Below, in pieces: positions 1 through 7,922 of a stretch of DNA of 11,855 nt. Source of the DNA: Bacteroidota bacterium (GTDB taxonomy: Bacteria > Bacteroidota > Ignavibacteria > Ignavibacteriales > Melioribacteraceae); assembly GCA_021814855.1 (NCBI GenBank), contig JAKAHQ010000013.1:1-11855 (forward strand), written 5' to 3'. Position 1 is the first letter of the stretch. Each line of letters starts with the position of its first letter. The translations under genes were made by a program, and so were the position numbers. The notes under the pieces were generated by a model. The model had not been told where the DNA came from. It saw only the letters and a list, made by a program, of their open reading frames with translations, and ran no database searches.

Positions 1-215
1 AATTATTAAAATATCTTCTGGAAAATAAGGGTAAGATAATCTCCCGGAAAGAACTGCTCGAAAATGTTTGGCATATCAGTTCGGAAGTGGAAACAAGAAC
101 GGTGGATAATTTTATCTCTCGGCTCAGAAAATATTTCGAGGCCGATCCGAATAATCCCGTTTATATAAAAAGCATTCGAAGCACCGGCTATTCTTTTACG
201 GATGAGAAAAACTAA
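1..215 (+). CDS. OmpR/PhoB-type response regulator, C-terminal DNA-binding domain (5'-truncated)
   Basis: Only the last 70 residues lie in the window, read from base 3 and ending in TAA at 213-215. They form most of a winged-helix transcriptional regulatory domain. Visible are the start of the domain's core (LLKYLLENKG, ISRKELLENVW), the recognition-helix region (VETRTVDNFISRLRKYF) and the terminal wing (IKSIRSTGYSF). This arrangement is diagnostic for the OmpR/PhoB family, whose members are phosphorylated by a sensor kinase and bind promoter DNA. The receiver domain and the partner kinase lie outside the window, so the signal sensed is unknown. The stop codon lies four bases from the stop of the convergent gene, leaving no room for a separate terminator. 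It differs clearly in sequence from the regulator at the right edge, so the two are not a repeat. Confidence 0.93.
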   Translation, partial: LLKYLLENKGKIISRKELLENVWHISSEVETRTVDNFISRLRKYFEADPNNPVYIKSIRSTGYSFTDEKN

Positions 216-219
216 ACGG

Positions 220-525
220 CTACCATTTTATCTTACCGATTAAAATGTCTTTGAACATAACAAAATCGCCAGTTAAACTGTAAAGAGGATGCTTAAATGT
301 TGCCGGTCGATTTTTCTCAAAAATAAAATGACCAATCCATGCAAATCCGTAACCCAATACCGGCAGCAAAATAATTAAGAGCCATTCGTCGGTTAATACA
401 ATGTAAACCGCTGTCAAAATCACCAGGAGGGTTCCTGTAAAATGAAGCCGCCTGCAAATTAAGTTTTTATGTTCGGAAAGATAGAACGGATAAAAATCTT
501 TAAAGGATTTATACCGCGCTTCCAT
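220..525 (-). CDS. Small Mpo1-like (DUF962) integral membrane protein
   Basis: This 101-residue protein has the pattern of the Mpo1-like/DUF962 family. It has an N-terminal FYPFYLSEH motif, an RRLHFTGT motif, two hydrophobic segments (about 30-45 and 48-66), and a GYGFAWIGHFIFEKNRPATFKHP block. The four histidines H19, H28, H66 and H79 are at the conserved positions. In yeast, Mpo1 is an iron-dependent dioxygenase acting in alpha-oxidation of 2-hydroxy fatty acids, and its histidines are needed for activity. Whether the short bacterial members do the same is not shown by this sequence. The start is supported by a good ribosome-binding site (AGAAAGG) five bases upstream of the ATG. It lies 15 bases downstream of the FmdB-like gene and is probably cotranscribed with it. 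It ends four bases from the convergent regulator. Confidence 0.85.
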   Translation of the reverse strand: MEARYKSFKDFYPFYLSEHKNLICRRLHFTGTLLVILTAVYIVLTDEWLLIILLPVLGYGFAWIGHFIFEKNRPATFKHPLYSLTGDFVMFKDILIGKIKW

Positions 526-540
526 ATAACCCTTTCTATT

Positions 541-795
541 TTAGTTTAAGCCGCACATGCCGGATGCGCAACCGCCGCCGTAAGAGGGTACACCGCAGCT
601 GCCGTCGGAACATGAAGAGCCGCTGTCAAAACTTGATGAACTGCTTCCCATAGACGCGCTGAAAGATGAGAGAAGCTTTTTACTGTTCCTGGATTGGCAA
701 TCCGGACAAACAACCTCTTCTAAGTTTGAAGATGATTTATGAAGTACGTCAAATTTTTTTCCGCAGTCGTTGCATTTGTATTCGAAGAGAGGCAT
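541..795 (-). CDS. FmdB-family zinc-ribbon protein with Ser/Gly/Cys-rich tail
   Basis: An 84-residue protein opening with MPLFEYKCNDCGKKF, the hallmark of the FmdB/CxxC_CxxC_SSSS putative regulatory family. Residues C8-x2-C11 and C30-x2-C33 form a predicted single zinc ribbon. A short Lys/Ser-rich linker and a low-complexity tail follow. The family is named after FmdB of methylotrophs, thought to regulate amidase or formamidase genes, but most members have no proven role. The tail is unusual in carrying four further cysteines (C62, C67, C76, C81) spaced x4, x8, x4. The start is fixed by a GGAG site six bases ahead of the ATG. The gene lies 53 bases downstream of the fumarylacetoacetase-family gene and 15 bases upstream of the Mpo1-like gene, suggesting readthrough transcription. 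Confidence 0.88.
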   Translation of the reverse strand: MPLFEYKCNDCGKKFDVLHKSSSNLEEVVCPDCQSRNSKKLLSSFSASMGSSSSSFDSGSSCSDGSCGVPSYGGGCASGMCGLN

Positions 796-848
796 TTAAA
801 TCTCCAATAATGTTTCTGAAAAAATTTATTTCTTTATATATCCCCGAT

Positions 849-1511
849 TTATGGTTTAGTTATCTCAGTTTTGATAAACCCGATGTTTTCCAGCATCGCT
901 TGAATTTTGTCTCCCGGTACAACTCTTCCCACGCCTTCCGGTGTACCTGTAAATATCAAGTCGCCCTGTTCAAGCTTCATTCGCGCGGAAATGTATTTAA
1001 CAATTTCAACCGGTGAGAAAATCATATTCTTAATTGACGAGTGCTGACGCTCCGTTCCATTTACTGAAAGTGTTATATTTTCGTCGCCGCGAAGTTTGTA
1101 ATCCTTTTTCAGAACAACATCTGTAAGTACGGCGGCTGTATCAAAACACTTGGCAAGCGTCCAAGGATCTCCCTTTTTCCGAAATTCGTTTTGAAGATCG
1201 CGAAGCGTCATGTCAAGACCAATTGTGTAGCCGTGGATTGCTTTTTCCGCGGCATGATCGTCCGCATTTTTCACATCCTCGCCAATGTAAAGAACCAATT
1301 CGACTTCATGGTGAAGATCGATTGAATAATCCGGGTGAACTACAGACTCGCCGGAATAGATCACATTCGACGCGGGCTTCAAAAAAATTATTGGGAATTC
1401 CGGCACATCGTTGCCAAGTTCTTTTGCATGAGCCGCGTAGTTTCTTCCGACGCAAACCATTTTACCGATCGGAACTTTTTCCGTGCTGTTTTTGAATTTT
1501 AAATATTTCAT
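849..1511 (-). CDS. Fumarylacetoacetate hydrolase (FAH) family protein, acylpyruvase type
   Basis: A 220-residue single-domain member of the FAH superfamily, the size of FAHD1/YcgM-type enzymes. Several family motifs are intact: the CVGRNYAAHAKELG entry motif (20-33), an FLKP loop (43-46), and the metal-binding HHEVE (E69, E71) with D100 in GLDMTLRD. R104 and Q107 follow in the usual helix, and the GDLIFTGTPEGVG loop sits near the C-terminus. Relatives use Mg2+ or Mn2+ to hydrolyse acylpyruvates or fumarylpyruvate, or to decarboxylate oxaloacetate. The substrate cannot be read from the sequence, and no aromatic-degradation genes are nearby to help. The ATG at 1509-1511 fits the family N-terminus, but no strong ribosome-binding site precedes it. 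A palindromic repeat cluster lies in the 159-base gap upstream. Confidence 0.92.
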   Translation of the reverse strand: MKYLKFKNSTEKVPIGKMVCVGRNYAAHAKELGNDVPEFPIIFLKPASNVIYSGESVVHPDYSIDLHHEVELVLYIGEDVKNADDHAAEKAIHGYTIGLDMTLRDLQNEFRKKGDPWTLAKCFDTAAVLTDVVLKKDYKLRGDENITLSVNGTERQHSSIKNMIFSPVEIVKYISARMKLEQGDLIFTGTPEGVGRVVPGDKIQAMLENIGFIKTEITKP

Positions 1512-1587
1512 AACTATGATTTGATGATTATTAATCCGATTGGTTTCAAAGATAAAAGAGTTTTTCGATCTTCACAAAGAAAATTTA

Positions 1588-1672
1588 ATACTAGATTCTA
1601 GATGCTTGATACTGGATTCTCGCTTAAGAAGAAAGGACTTTTATCCAGTATCTAGAATCCCGTATCCAGATC
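1588..1672. repeat. Cluster of short direct and inverted repeats (palindromic intergenic element)
   Basis: A 12-base unit ATACTAGATTCT (1588-1599) recurs 21 bases later as ATACTGGATTCT (1609-1620, 11 of 12 identical) and again in inverted form as AGAATCCCGTAT (1654-1665). In addition, GATACTGGAT (1608-1617) is perfectly complementary to ATCCAGTATC (1643-1652), and GATTCTAG (1594-1601) to CTAGAATC (1652-1659). The RNA or single strand could therefore form more than one hairpin around a loop near 1621-1642. There is no T-tract right after the arms, so it does not look like a plain intrinsic terminator. The repeat abuts the stop codon of the upstream minus-strand gene (1671-1673). Its style resembles dispersed palindromic repeats of bacterial chromosomes, but only this copy is visible here. 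Confidence 0.6.
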
Positions 1673-2924
1673 ACGTTTTTTGCTCTTTCTTCTTTGCCGC
1701 CGGGAAGAGTATGTTATTTAAAATTAATCTGTAGCCGGGAGAGTTTTTGTGCAGACTTAAATCCGTGGGGGGATTTCCAACTGCGTGGGCATAATCTTCA
1801 GGGTCGTGTCCGCCGTAAAATGTCCAGGTTCCGCGTCCGTAATTGCCGTGAATATATTTTACCTGGTCTGTGCCTGCCCGTTCCGCTAATATTGTTACCG
1901 ACGGCTTAATAAATCTTTTATGGAACATGGTGGTTTGTCCCATAAAACCGTGTACAACGTTTACATGATCCTGTGTCAACATGGTGGGAACAGGATCGTA
2001 CTTGGCGGAGAATTCGAAGAGCGTAAAATAATCGTTACTCGGGTCGCCGATTTCGGATTGCTGAACATCGATGTCGCTGTATTCGTAAACAAGGGGGTTC
2101 ATCTCCAGCTTAAAATTTTCGAACGCGAGTGTTTGCGTAAAATCAAGTTTACTTTGAGCGTTCGGGTCGGGCGGATCGCCGTCGTACATTTTATCTACTA
2201 TGTCAACGTTCTGTGCAGCCAAAGCAATATCGTAAGAATCTGTTGCAGAGCACATTGCGAACAAAAATCCTCCCTGACCGACATAATTTTTAATTGCTAC
2301 GGCTACTGCTTTTTCCATGTCGGAAACTTTTTTGAAACCGAGATGCTTTGCTTCGTTCTCGTAAAGGTTTTGCTGATCGATATACCATTGAGCGCCGCTG
2401 AAGGAAGCATAGAATTTTCCGTACTGGCCCGTGAAATCTTCATGATGGAGATGAAGCCAGTCGTAATTTTTCAAATCGCCCTTTAGAATTTGATCGACCC
2501 AAATTTTATCGTATGGTACCTCTGCATAGTCAAGGGCAAGAGTTACGGCGTCGTCCCAAGGTTTAAATCCGGGCGGAACATACACTGCTATCTTTGGTGC
2601 TTTTTCAAGACGAACGACATCCATGTTCTGATCCTCGCTTTGAACAAACGAATAAATTTGAACGGCCTGCTGCTGCGATAACGGTTCGAAAGCGACTCCC
2701 TTGATGCGGCAGGTCATTGCAAGTTTGTCGGAATAATCGAGCATGAAAGATCCGCCGCGGTAATTTAAAAGCCAGTCTGCTGTTTTACCATCCTTAAGCG
2801 CGTTGAAAGTTATGCCGTAAGCTTTTAAATGGTCGGTCTGTTTGAGATCCATGTAAATAAGCAGCTTTGCCTGCGCAAACAGCGAAGATGTATATAAAAG
2901 AAAAGTAAATAATAATTTTTTCAT
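1671..2924 (-). CDS. Secreted conserved protein commonly labelled 'asparagine synthetase B' (label doubtful); possible class I GATase-like fold
   Basis: This 417-residue protein closely resembles, from memory, a Bacteroidota family often named asparagine synthetase B. The shared blocks are LLNYRGGSFM (52-61), DWLHLHHEDFTGQYGKF (155-171), GGFLFAMCSATDS (218-230), DGDPPDPNAQSKLDF (248-262), GFMGQTT (326-332) and the C-terminal YGGHDPEDY (370-378). It lacks the parts that define AsnB: there is no N-terminal catalytic Cys2 and no SGGxDS ATP-pyrophosphatase loop. Residues 1-17 or so look like a signal peptide (MKKLLFTFLLYTSSLFA then QAK), placing it outside the cytoplasm, where ATP-dependent amidation is unlikely. 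C225 in a Gly-Gly-hydrophobic-Cys turn and H373-D374-P375-E376 resemble the nucleophile elbow and histidine of class I glutamine-amidotransferase-like folds; this is inference. It follows the clpX terminator and probably has its own promoter. Confidence 0.85.
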   Translation of the reverse strand: MKKLLFTFLLYTSSLFAQAKLLIYMDLKQTDHLKAYGITFNALKDGKTADWLLNYRGGSFMLDYSDKLAMTCRIKGVAFEPLSQQQAVQIYSFVQSEDQNMDVVRLEKAPKIAVYVPPGFKPWDDAVTLALDYAEVPYDKIWVDQILKGDLKNYDWLHLHHEDFTGQYGKFYASFSGAQWYIDQQNLYENEAKHLGFKKVSDMEKAVAVAIKNYVGQGGFLFAMCSATDSYDIALAAQNVDIVDKMYDGDPPDPNAQSKLDFTQTLAFENFKLEMNPLVYEYSDIDVQQSEIGDPSNDYFTLFEFSAKYDPVPTMLTQDHVNVVHGFMGQTTMFHKRFIKPSVTILAERAGTDQVKYIHGNYGRGTWTFYGGHDPEDYAHAVGNPPTDLSLHKNSPGYRLILNNILFPAAKKKEQKT

Positions 2925-2950
2925 GTTTTGAATTTTCTTGGCGGGCTAAA

Positions 2951-2996
2951 AATAAAACCGGCTCCATCCATTATCAATGATAAAGAATCGAGCCGC
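2951..2996 (-). terminator. Intrinsic terminator downstream of clpX
   Basis: Read on the minus strand, CGGCTC (2995-2990) pairs perfectly with GAGCCG (2964-2959). The stem is followed directly by G and then TTTTATTTTT (2957-2948). The loop between the arms contains a second small inverted repeat, TTATCATTGATAA (2983-2971). The position, 23 bases after the clpX stop codon, fits termination of the trm112-oxidase-TPR-clpX unit. The stem is only six base pairs, so strength is uncertain. Confidence 0.65.
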
Positions 2997-3018
2997 AAAT
3001 TATTGACCAAGCTTCAAT

Positions 3019-4275
3019 CTATGCCGTCTTTCTATCGCTCTCAATGTAGATCGGTTTTTCGCCTTTGGCTACAACATCGCGCGTTACCAAACATTTATCA
3101 ATGTTTTCTTTTGTCGGAAGTTCATACATAATATCGAGAAGTATTCCTTCGACTATAGAACGCAAAGCGCGGGCGCCTGTTTTTCTTTCGATTGCTTTTT
3201 TAACTATCTCATCCAGCGCGAGCTGATCGAACTCAAGCTCAACACCTTCCATTCTAAAAAGCTTTTGGTATTGCTTGATGATAGCGTTCTTGGGTTCGAC
3301 TAAAATATTTTTCATTGCGTTTGCGTTAAGAGAATGTAAAGGAGCGATAATCGGTAAGCGCCCTACCAATTCTGGAATCAAACCGTACTTAACAAGATCT
3401 TCCGGCTGTGACTTTTCAATTATGTTGTCCCTGTCCATATCCGTAGTACTGGAAATGTTTGAATCGAACCCGATAATATTTTTATTGATACGTGAAGCGA
3501 TTATCGATTCGATGCCGTCGAAAGCGCCGCCGCAGATGAAAAGAATATTTTTAGTGTTAACGTTTATTAAACTTTGTTCGGGATGTTTTCTTCCGCCGCG
3601 CGGCGGAACGCCTGCTACGGTTCCTTCTAAAATTTTAAGAAGTGCCTGTTGAACACCCTCGCCTGAAACATCTCTTGTTATGGAAGTACTTTCGCTTTTG
3701 CGGGCTATCTTATCTATTTCATCGATGTAAACAATTCCTCTCTGCGCCTTTTCCAAATTATAATCAGCGGCCTGAAGTAAGCGAACAAGAACCGTTTCAA
3801 CGTCGTCGCCAACGTATCCGGCTTCAGTTAACGTTGTTGCATCTGCAATTGCGAACGGGACATCCAAAATTCTTGCGAGCGTTTGAGCAAGTAAAGTTTT
3901 GCCGACACCCGTTGGGCCTATAAGCAAAATATTGCTCTTCTCAATTTCAACATCATCCATATCAAAAAAAGAACTGGAAGCGTTAATTCTTTTATAATGA
4001 TTGTAAACGGCTACAGCCAAATTCTTTTTTGCTATGTCCTGGTCTATAACGTATTCATCCAAACTTTTCTTTATTAAGTCCGGTGTTAAGGATGAATGAT
4101 AGGTTTCTTTTTTGGGGTAAGTGGAAGCAATATTATTCTTTAATATATCGACGCTTGTTTTAATACATATATCGCAAATATAAACATCGGGGCCAGCTAC
4201 CATCGAGGTTACTTCGCTGCCGTCTCTTCCGCAAAAAGAACATTTTACTGTTCTGGGTTCTCTAAGATCGCTCAT
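3019..4275 (-). CDS. clpX: ATP-dependent Clp protease ATP-binding subunit ClpX
   Basis: A full-length 418-residue ClpX, the hexameric AAA+ unfoldase that selects tagged proteins and feeds them to ClpP. An N-terminal zinc-binding domain carries C12-x2-C15 and C34-x2-C37. The AAA+ module has Walker A GPTGVGKT (120-127), pore loop GYVG (153-156), Walker B VYIDEIDK (182-189), the second pore-region RKH (229-231), the ClpP-docking IGF tripeptide (268-270), arginine-finger region GLIPELVGR (298-306) and sensor-2 GAR (367-369). The IGF loop implies a partner ClpP, but clpP is not in this window, unlike the frequent clpP-clpX pairing. The ATG lies two bases after the stop of the TPR gene, so translation is probably coupled. 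A terminator-like hairpin follows. Confidence 0.98.
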   Translation of the reverse strand: MSDLREPRTVKCSFCGRDGSEVTSMVAGPDVYICDICIKTSVDILKNNIASTYPKKETYHSSLTPDLIKKSLDEYVIDQDIAKKNLAVAVYNHYKRINASSSFFDMDDVEIEKSNILLIGPTGVGKTLLAQTLARILDVPFAIADATTLTEAGYVGDDVETVLVRLLQAADYNLEKAQRGIVYIDEIDKIARKSESTSITRDVSGEGVQQALLKILEGTVAGVPPRGGRKHPEQSLINVNTKNILFICGGAFDGIESIIASRINKNIIGFDSNISSTTDMDRDNIIEKSQPEDLVKYGLIPELVGRLPIIAPLHSLNANAMKNILVEPKNAIIKQYQKLFRMEGVELEFDQLALDEIVKKAIERKTGARALRSIVEGILLDIMYELPTKENIDKCLVTRDVVAKGEKPIYIESDRKTA

Positions 4276-4277
4276 TT

Positions 4278-6152
4278 TTATCCGTTTTTTGTTTGAATTT
4301 TATTTAACTCATCACGCGCACGGTCAAAATAGAGCGAGTTTGGGAAATTTTCAAGTAATTTCTCGAATATTTGGGAAGCTTTTTGGAGGTCTTTAATTCC
4401 AAATTCATAGCACCTTGCGAGCAAAAAAGCAGCTTTATCGTCGAAAATAGCGGTTTTTTCATTCTCCGACAATTCCGTTAGCGTTTTTACGGCGTCGGAA
4501 AAATTATCCTCGGCAATATAAATTTCTGCCAATTTAATTTTTGCGAAATCGTTTAGTATAAACAAGTTTTGGTTATCAGCTAAAGTTTTGAATTCAATCG
4601 CGGCGTCTTGCAGCTTATTTTGTATAACATCAAGATCTGCTTCGGCGTATTTCACCAGGTTAATTGAATCTTTCTTTGTACTAACTATAAGCGATGAAAG
4701 CTCAAGTGCATCATTTGCAAAATCAGCGGACATGTTTTGGGAAGCTTGCTTTAAAAGTGAAAGAGACTGCGCAAACTTACCTTTCCAAAATTCAATCTTG
4801 GCAAGCATATAAGTTGCGAGCGAAAGGTTGTCGGGGGTTGTCGTTTTAAAACTTGAGACTTTCTCAAAATACACTTTGGCGTTTTCGAGATCGCCCGCAT
4901 GTAAAGCTATCTTTCCCCTGGCAATAAAAGATTGCGCGGCGTAGTCTGAAGCCGGTGCCGCATTTATTATTTCTCCATAAGTTTCATCTGCCTTTGAATA
5001 GTCGAGTATTCTGTTCCTATATATTTCGGCAATTCTGAATAAAGCTTCGATGCCGGCAGGGTTGTTTTTGTAGGTGTTTATAAATTTCTGGTAAGCCGAA
5101 ATTATTTTTGTGTACTCATCTGTGAACAACAAAACCGGTTTTGCAATCGGCTTCCAAGATTCCGATTGCTCTTCGAATTTTTGGTCAAGCGCGGCCTCCA
5201 TTGTTCGTGCGTATCCGAGTTCCGACGTTAGCATATACGGTGAATTTGGATAATTTTTTAAAATGAAATTATACGCATCGGCAGCCCATTCATATTTGCG
5301 ATTCCTGTAAGCATCCTGGGCAAAAACAAAAACTCCTGTACCGTTGCCGTTAAATTTTTTCTCCGCTTCTGTTACGGCGTTGAAAGCTTCTTTATAGTTT
5401 TGAACCGTTTGGTATACAAAAGAAAGAAGATCGAAAAATTCTTTTTGATTGGAGGACTCTGCAAAATCTTTTACTACTTCAATAGTCTGTGCCGCCGCAT
5501 CCGGACGGCTAAGGTAGGCCGTCATTCTATTTTTAACCGCTTGCAGTTGCAATGCATTTTTCGAAATCATATTGCAGAATTCTTTAGCCGCGTCTGTGAA
5601 TCTCATATTTGCGGCATAAATATTTGCGAGGTCCATCGAAAATATTATTGGATCGTTCGAATGCTGCTGGCCGCGTTTTAAAATATCTATTGCTTTATCG
5701 AATGCCCTGTTTTCGATTGCGTAGTTTGCCATTACTCTGTAACTTATATATGAATCGGGATTTATCGCAATGCCGCTTTCCCATGCCTCGTAAGCTTTTT
5801 GAGTTTGATCCATTATATAATAAGTGGAACCGAGTAGTCCGTAAAGATTATAATCGCCGGGAGTTTGTTTAATCTTTTGTTGAAGCAGCCGAATAGATTG
5901 TTCGTATTTCTTTTGAGCCACAAGTAAACGGTTGAGCGATTCGAAATAAAAATTATCGGTTGGCTGAGCGGCCAGTAATTCGCGGTACATCTGTTCGGCT
6001 TTATCAAGCTGCCCGGCGGCTTCGTATGTCTGTGCAAGACGGATTTTGTTTTGCAGTGATTGATCTATCTGCGCATTCGTTACATGTGCACCGGATAAAA
6101 CGAAGAGAAAAAGTAGAACGCGAAAGCCGAATTTATACGAGGTATTTCTCAT
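4278..6152 (-). CDS. Secreted tetratricopeptide-repeat protein
   Basis: A 624-residue protein with a cleavable signal peptide: basic start, hydrophobic [12 protein letters not shown], probable cleavage after HVTNA near residue 27. No lipobox cysteine is present, so a soluble periplasmic or exported form is likely. The rest is almost entirely helical TPR-type repeats. Examples are [24 protein letters not shown] at about 37-60, the [21 protein letters not shown] repeat near 103-124, and a final [25 protein letters not shown] unit near the C-terminus. TPR arrays of this kind scaffold envelope complexes in the style of BamD or YbgF, but no partner can be named. ATG at 6152 is preferred; the codon before it is TTG. 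The gene overlaps the end of the oxidase gene by 20 bases, so it is translationally coupled to it, and it ends two bases before clpX. Confidence 0.88.
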   Translation of the reverse strand: MRNTSYKFGFRVLLFLFVLSGAHVTNAQIDQSLQNKIRLAQTYEAAGQLDKAEQMYRELLAAQPTDNFYFESLNRLLVAQKKYEQSIRLLQQKIKQTPGDYNLYGLLGSTYYIMDQTQKAYEAWESGIAINPDSYISYRVMANYAIENRAFDKAIDILKRGQQHSNDPIIFSMDLANIYAANMRFTDAAKEFCNMISKNALQLQAVKNRMTAYLSRPDAAAQTIEVVKDFAESSNQKEFFDLLSFVYQTVQNYKEAFNAVTEAEKKFNGNGTGVFVFAQDAYRNRKYEWAADAYNFILKNYPNSPYMLTSELGYARTMEAALDQKFEEQSESWKPIAKPVLLFTDEYTKIISAYQKFINTYKNNPAGIEALFRIAEIYRNRILDYSKADETYGEIINAAPASDYAAQSFIARGKIALHAGDLENAKVYFEKVSSFKTTTPDNLSLATYMLAKIEFWKGKFAQSLSLLKQASQNMSADFANDALELSSLIVSTKKDSINLVKYAEADLDVIQNKLQDAAIEFKTLADNQNLFILNDFAKIKLAEIYIAEDNFSDAVKTLTELSENEKTAIFDDKAAFLLARCYEFGIKDLQKASQIFEKLLENFPNSLYFDRARDELNKIQTKNG

Positions 6153-7602
6153 CAAAGATATTGCCGATATTCAAAATCCGGTTCGGGTCGAAAGCCGACT
6201 TTAATTTTGCCATCTTTCGAATATTTTCCTCGCCGAACATATTTAATAAATAATCTCTTTTTAATTTACCTATACCGTGTTCGGCGGAAATTGTTCCATT
6301 CATCTTAACTGCTTCGTTGCAAATTTCGGAGTAAAGTGTCTTAGCGCGTTTGTATTCGTCTTCATTTTTAGGCAGCATGTTAAGATGCGGATGGCAGTCT
6401 CCGTAATGGCCGTATATAACAAAATCCAAACCGGCGGCGGCAACAACATTTTTAAGCCACGAATGAAATTGTCTAAACTTTTCCACCGGGACAGCAATAT
6501 CGGTTCCTACTTTTTTTAGACCCCGACGGCTCATTACATCGTTTACTTTTAGAGAAATAGCATGACGGAATTCGTGGAAATGCTGCTGTTCTTTTTTGTT
6601 AGTTGCAAGCCACACGGAATCCTCGCTGCAATTATATTTTTGAAGAAGCTCAATCCACCTCATCATTGCTTCGTCTTCATCTCCGTTATAATCCTCTTCG
6701 AACCAAACCGCGGCTTTAGCATTATCCGGGATATTTGGAAAATCAGGCTGCAGAAATCTTAATGAGTTGTCGTCGAAAAATTCCAGACCTAGGGCTTTTA
6801 AATCGCCGTGGGAATTACTACGCGAAAGAGTTCTCGCTTCATCGATGAAACTCATCGCATCATTTTCAGTTGGGAAAAACGCAACCGATGAAAGAACATT
6901 CTTTGACAGATCGATCAGTCTTAACGTAAGTTCGGTAATAATTCCGAGAGTTCCTTCCGACCCGATAAATAAATCGATCAGGTCCATATTCTTTTTACAA
7001 AAATATCCGGCAGCGTTTTTTGTGCGAGGCATTTCATAATCCGGAATTGCAAACGCGATTTCCTTTCCGGAATCGGTCTTAATTTTACCGTAATATTCTT
7101 CCGCAAAAAATTTGCCGCGCTCTATTGAGAGAAAATCCCCGTCGGCCAGTACAATCTTTAATCCTATTACATAATCGCGCGTAGGGCCGTATTTAAAAGT
7201 TCTGGCACCAGAAGCGTTGGTTGCAACCGTAGCACCGATGAAACAATTTCTCTCGGTCGGATCCGGCGGATAAAACAAACTTTTCCCTTCCACAATATTC
7301 TGCAAGTCCTGCAAAATAACAGCCGGCTGAACCCGGACAAATTTTTCTTCCGTGTTGATCTCGATTACGTTGCTTAATTTTTCAAGCGATAGAACAACGC
7401 CGCCTTCAGGCACGCGTCCGCCATTTAAACCCGTGCCGTTACCGGAAACGGTTATCTTTACTTTTTCGGCATTGAATTTTTTAACCAGCTCAGCAATTTC
7501 TTTTTCATTCTCAGGTACATAAACGGTTTCTGCAAAACCTGCATAGTTGGATGCGTCCGTTAAATAATTTTGAAACTGCTCGGGATCATTCTTGATAATC
7601 AT
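6133..7602 (-). CDS. FAD-binding oxidoreductase, GlcD / D-lactate dehydrogenase type
   Basis: A 489-residue protein with the two domains of the vanillyl-alcohol-oxidase superfamily. The N-terminal FAD-binding domain (about 20-230) shows VSGNGTGLNGG (52-62), PPDPTERNCFIGATVATNASGARTFKYG in 112-139, and LFIGSEGTLGIITELTLRL in 211-229. The C-terminal FAD-oxidase domain has the substrate/metal-site region YGHYGDCHPHLN (397-408, with H399, H404 and H406) and SAEHGIGKLKRDYL (439-452). The family oxidises 2-hydroxy acids such as D-lactate, glycolate or D-2-hydroxyglutarate to 2-oxo acids, passing electrons to quinone or flavoprotein partners. The exact substrate is not readable. No GlcE or GlcF partner lies nearby and no Fe-S motif is fused. 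The start is six bases after the Trm112-like stop, and the 3' end overlaps the TPR gene. Confidence 0.93.
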   Translation of the reverse strand: MIIKNDPEQFQNYLTDASNYAGFAETVYVPENEKEIAELVKKFNAEKVKITVSGNGTGLNGGRVPEGGVVLSLEKLSNVIEINTEEKFVRVQPAVILQDLQNIVEGKSLFYPPDPTERNCFIGATVATNASGARTFKYGPTRDYVIGLKIVLADGDFLSIERGKFFAEEYYGKIKTDSGKEIAFAIPDYEMPRTKNAAGYFCKKNMDLIDLFIGSEGTLGIITELTLRLIDLSKNVLSSVAFFPTENDAMSFIDEARTLSRSNSHGDLKALGLEFFDDNSLRFLQPDFPNIPDNAKAAVWFEEDYNGDEDEAMMRWIELLQKYNCSEDSVWLATNKKEQQHFHEFRHAISLKVNDVMSRRGLKKVGTDIAVPVEKFRQFHSWLKNVVAAAGLDFVIYGHYGDCHPHLNMLPKNEDEYKRAKTLYSEICNEAVKMNGTISAEHGIGKLKRDYLLNMFGEENIRKMAKLKSAFDPNRILNIGNIFDEKYLV

Positions 7603-7608
7603 TAATCG

Positions 7609-7824
7609 TTATTCCGTGGACTTGTTGTGGTTTTGCATTATCTGTTTCCAAGTATCCAAATCCAGCTGCTCGGATTCTTCAATCAGCATAATAGGTATAT
7701 CGTCTTCAATCCTATATCTTCTCCGTGTGTTCTTATCGGTGGATACAAGAAAATTTCCGTCCAGCACCAAGTCCGCTTTCGATTCGGGGCAGCATAAAAT
7801 ATCTAAGAGATCTTTCGAAATCAT
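7609..7824 (-). CDS. Trm112-family protein
   Basis: A 71-residue protein with the Trm112/YcaR pattern: MISKDLLDILCCPESKADL at the N-terminus and RRYRIEDDIPIMLIEES in the middle, matching the family's closing DGIPVLL-type strand. In eukaryotes and archaea, Trm112 activates several methyltransferases; bacterial members are largely uncharacterised. The four zinc cysteines found in many homologues are absent here: only adjacent C11 and C12 occur, and no second CxxC follows. The start is fixed at 7822-7824 by a strong GAGAGG site six bases upstream. An in-frame extension to 7908 would have no such signal. It is the first gene of the minus-strand unit leading to clpX. Confidence 0.85.
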   Translation of the reverse strand: MISKDLLDILCCPESKADLVLDGNFLVSTDKNTRRRYRIEDDIPIMLIEESEQLDLDTWKQIMQNHNKSTE

Positions 7825-7871
7825 TTCAAACCTCTCAAAACTATTGTCGTTAATTGGTAAATTACGGTTAA

Positions 7872-7916
7872 ATTTCGGGCATAAATGTAAACATTTTTGA
7901 ACTAACATTTCGGGCA
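7872..7916. promoter_or_regulatory. Repeats in divergent intergenic region, possible regulatory site
   Basis: The gap between the divergent trm112-like and GNAT genes holds two perfect copies of ATTTCGGGCA (7872-7881 and 7907-7916), 35 bases apart. Between them is an inverted repeat, AAATGT-AA-ACATTT (7883-7896). This could be an operator serving both directions, but no convincing pair of promoter boxes was identified. The 98-base region is AT-rich, so the inverted repeat alone could be chance. Confidence 0.3.
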
Positions 7917-7922
7917 GTTTTT

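Noticed and set aside
1540..1734. Small plus-strand open frame over the repeat cluster
   Set aside because: It consists mainly of translated repeats and the reverse of the neighbouring gene's 3' end, and shows no protein-like composition or ribosome-binding site.
1920..2486. Long plus-strand open frame of 188 codons
   Set aside because: It lies wholly antisense to the secreted AsnB-like gene, whose family resemblance is strong. The translated sequence shows no recognisable motif.
7825..7908. In-frame 28-residue N-terminal extension of the Trm112-like protein
   Set aside because: The strong GAGAGG site lies just before the ATG at 7824, and the family begins at that methionine. The extension has no ribosome-binding site and would fill most of the divergent promoter region.
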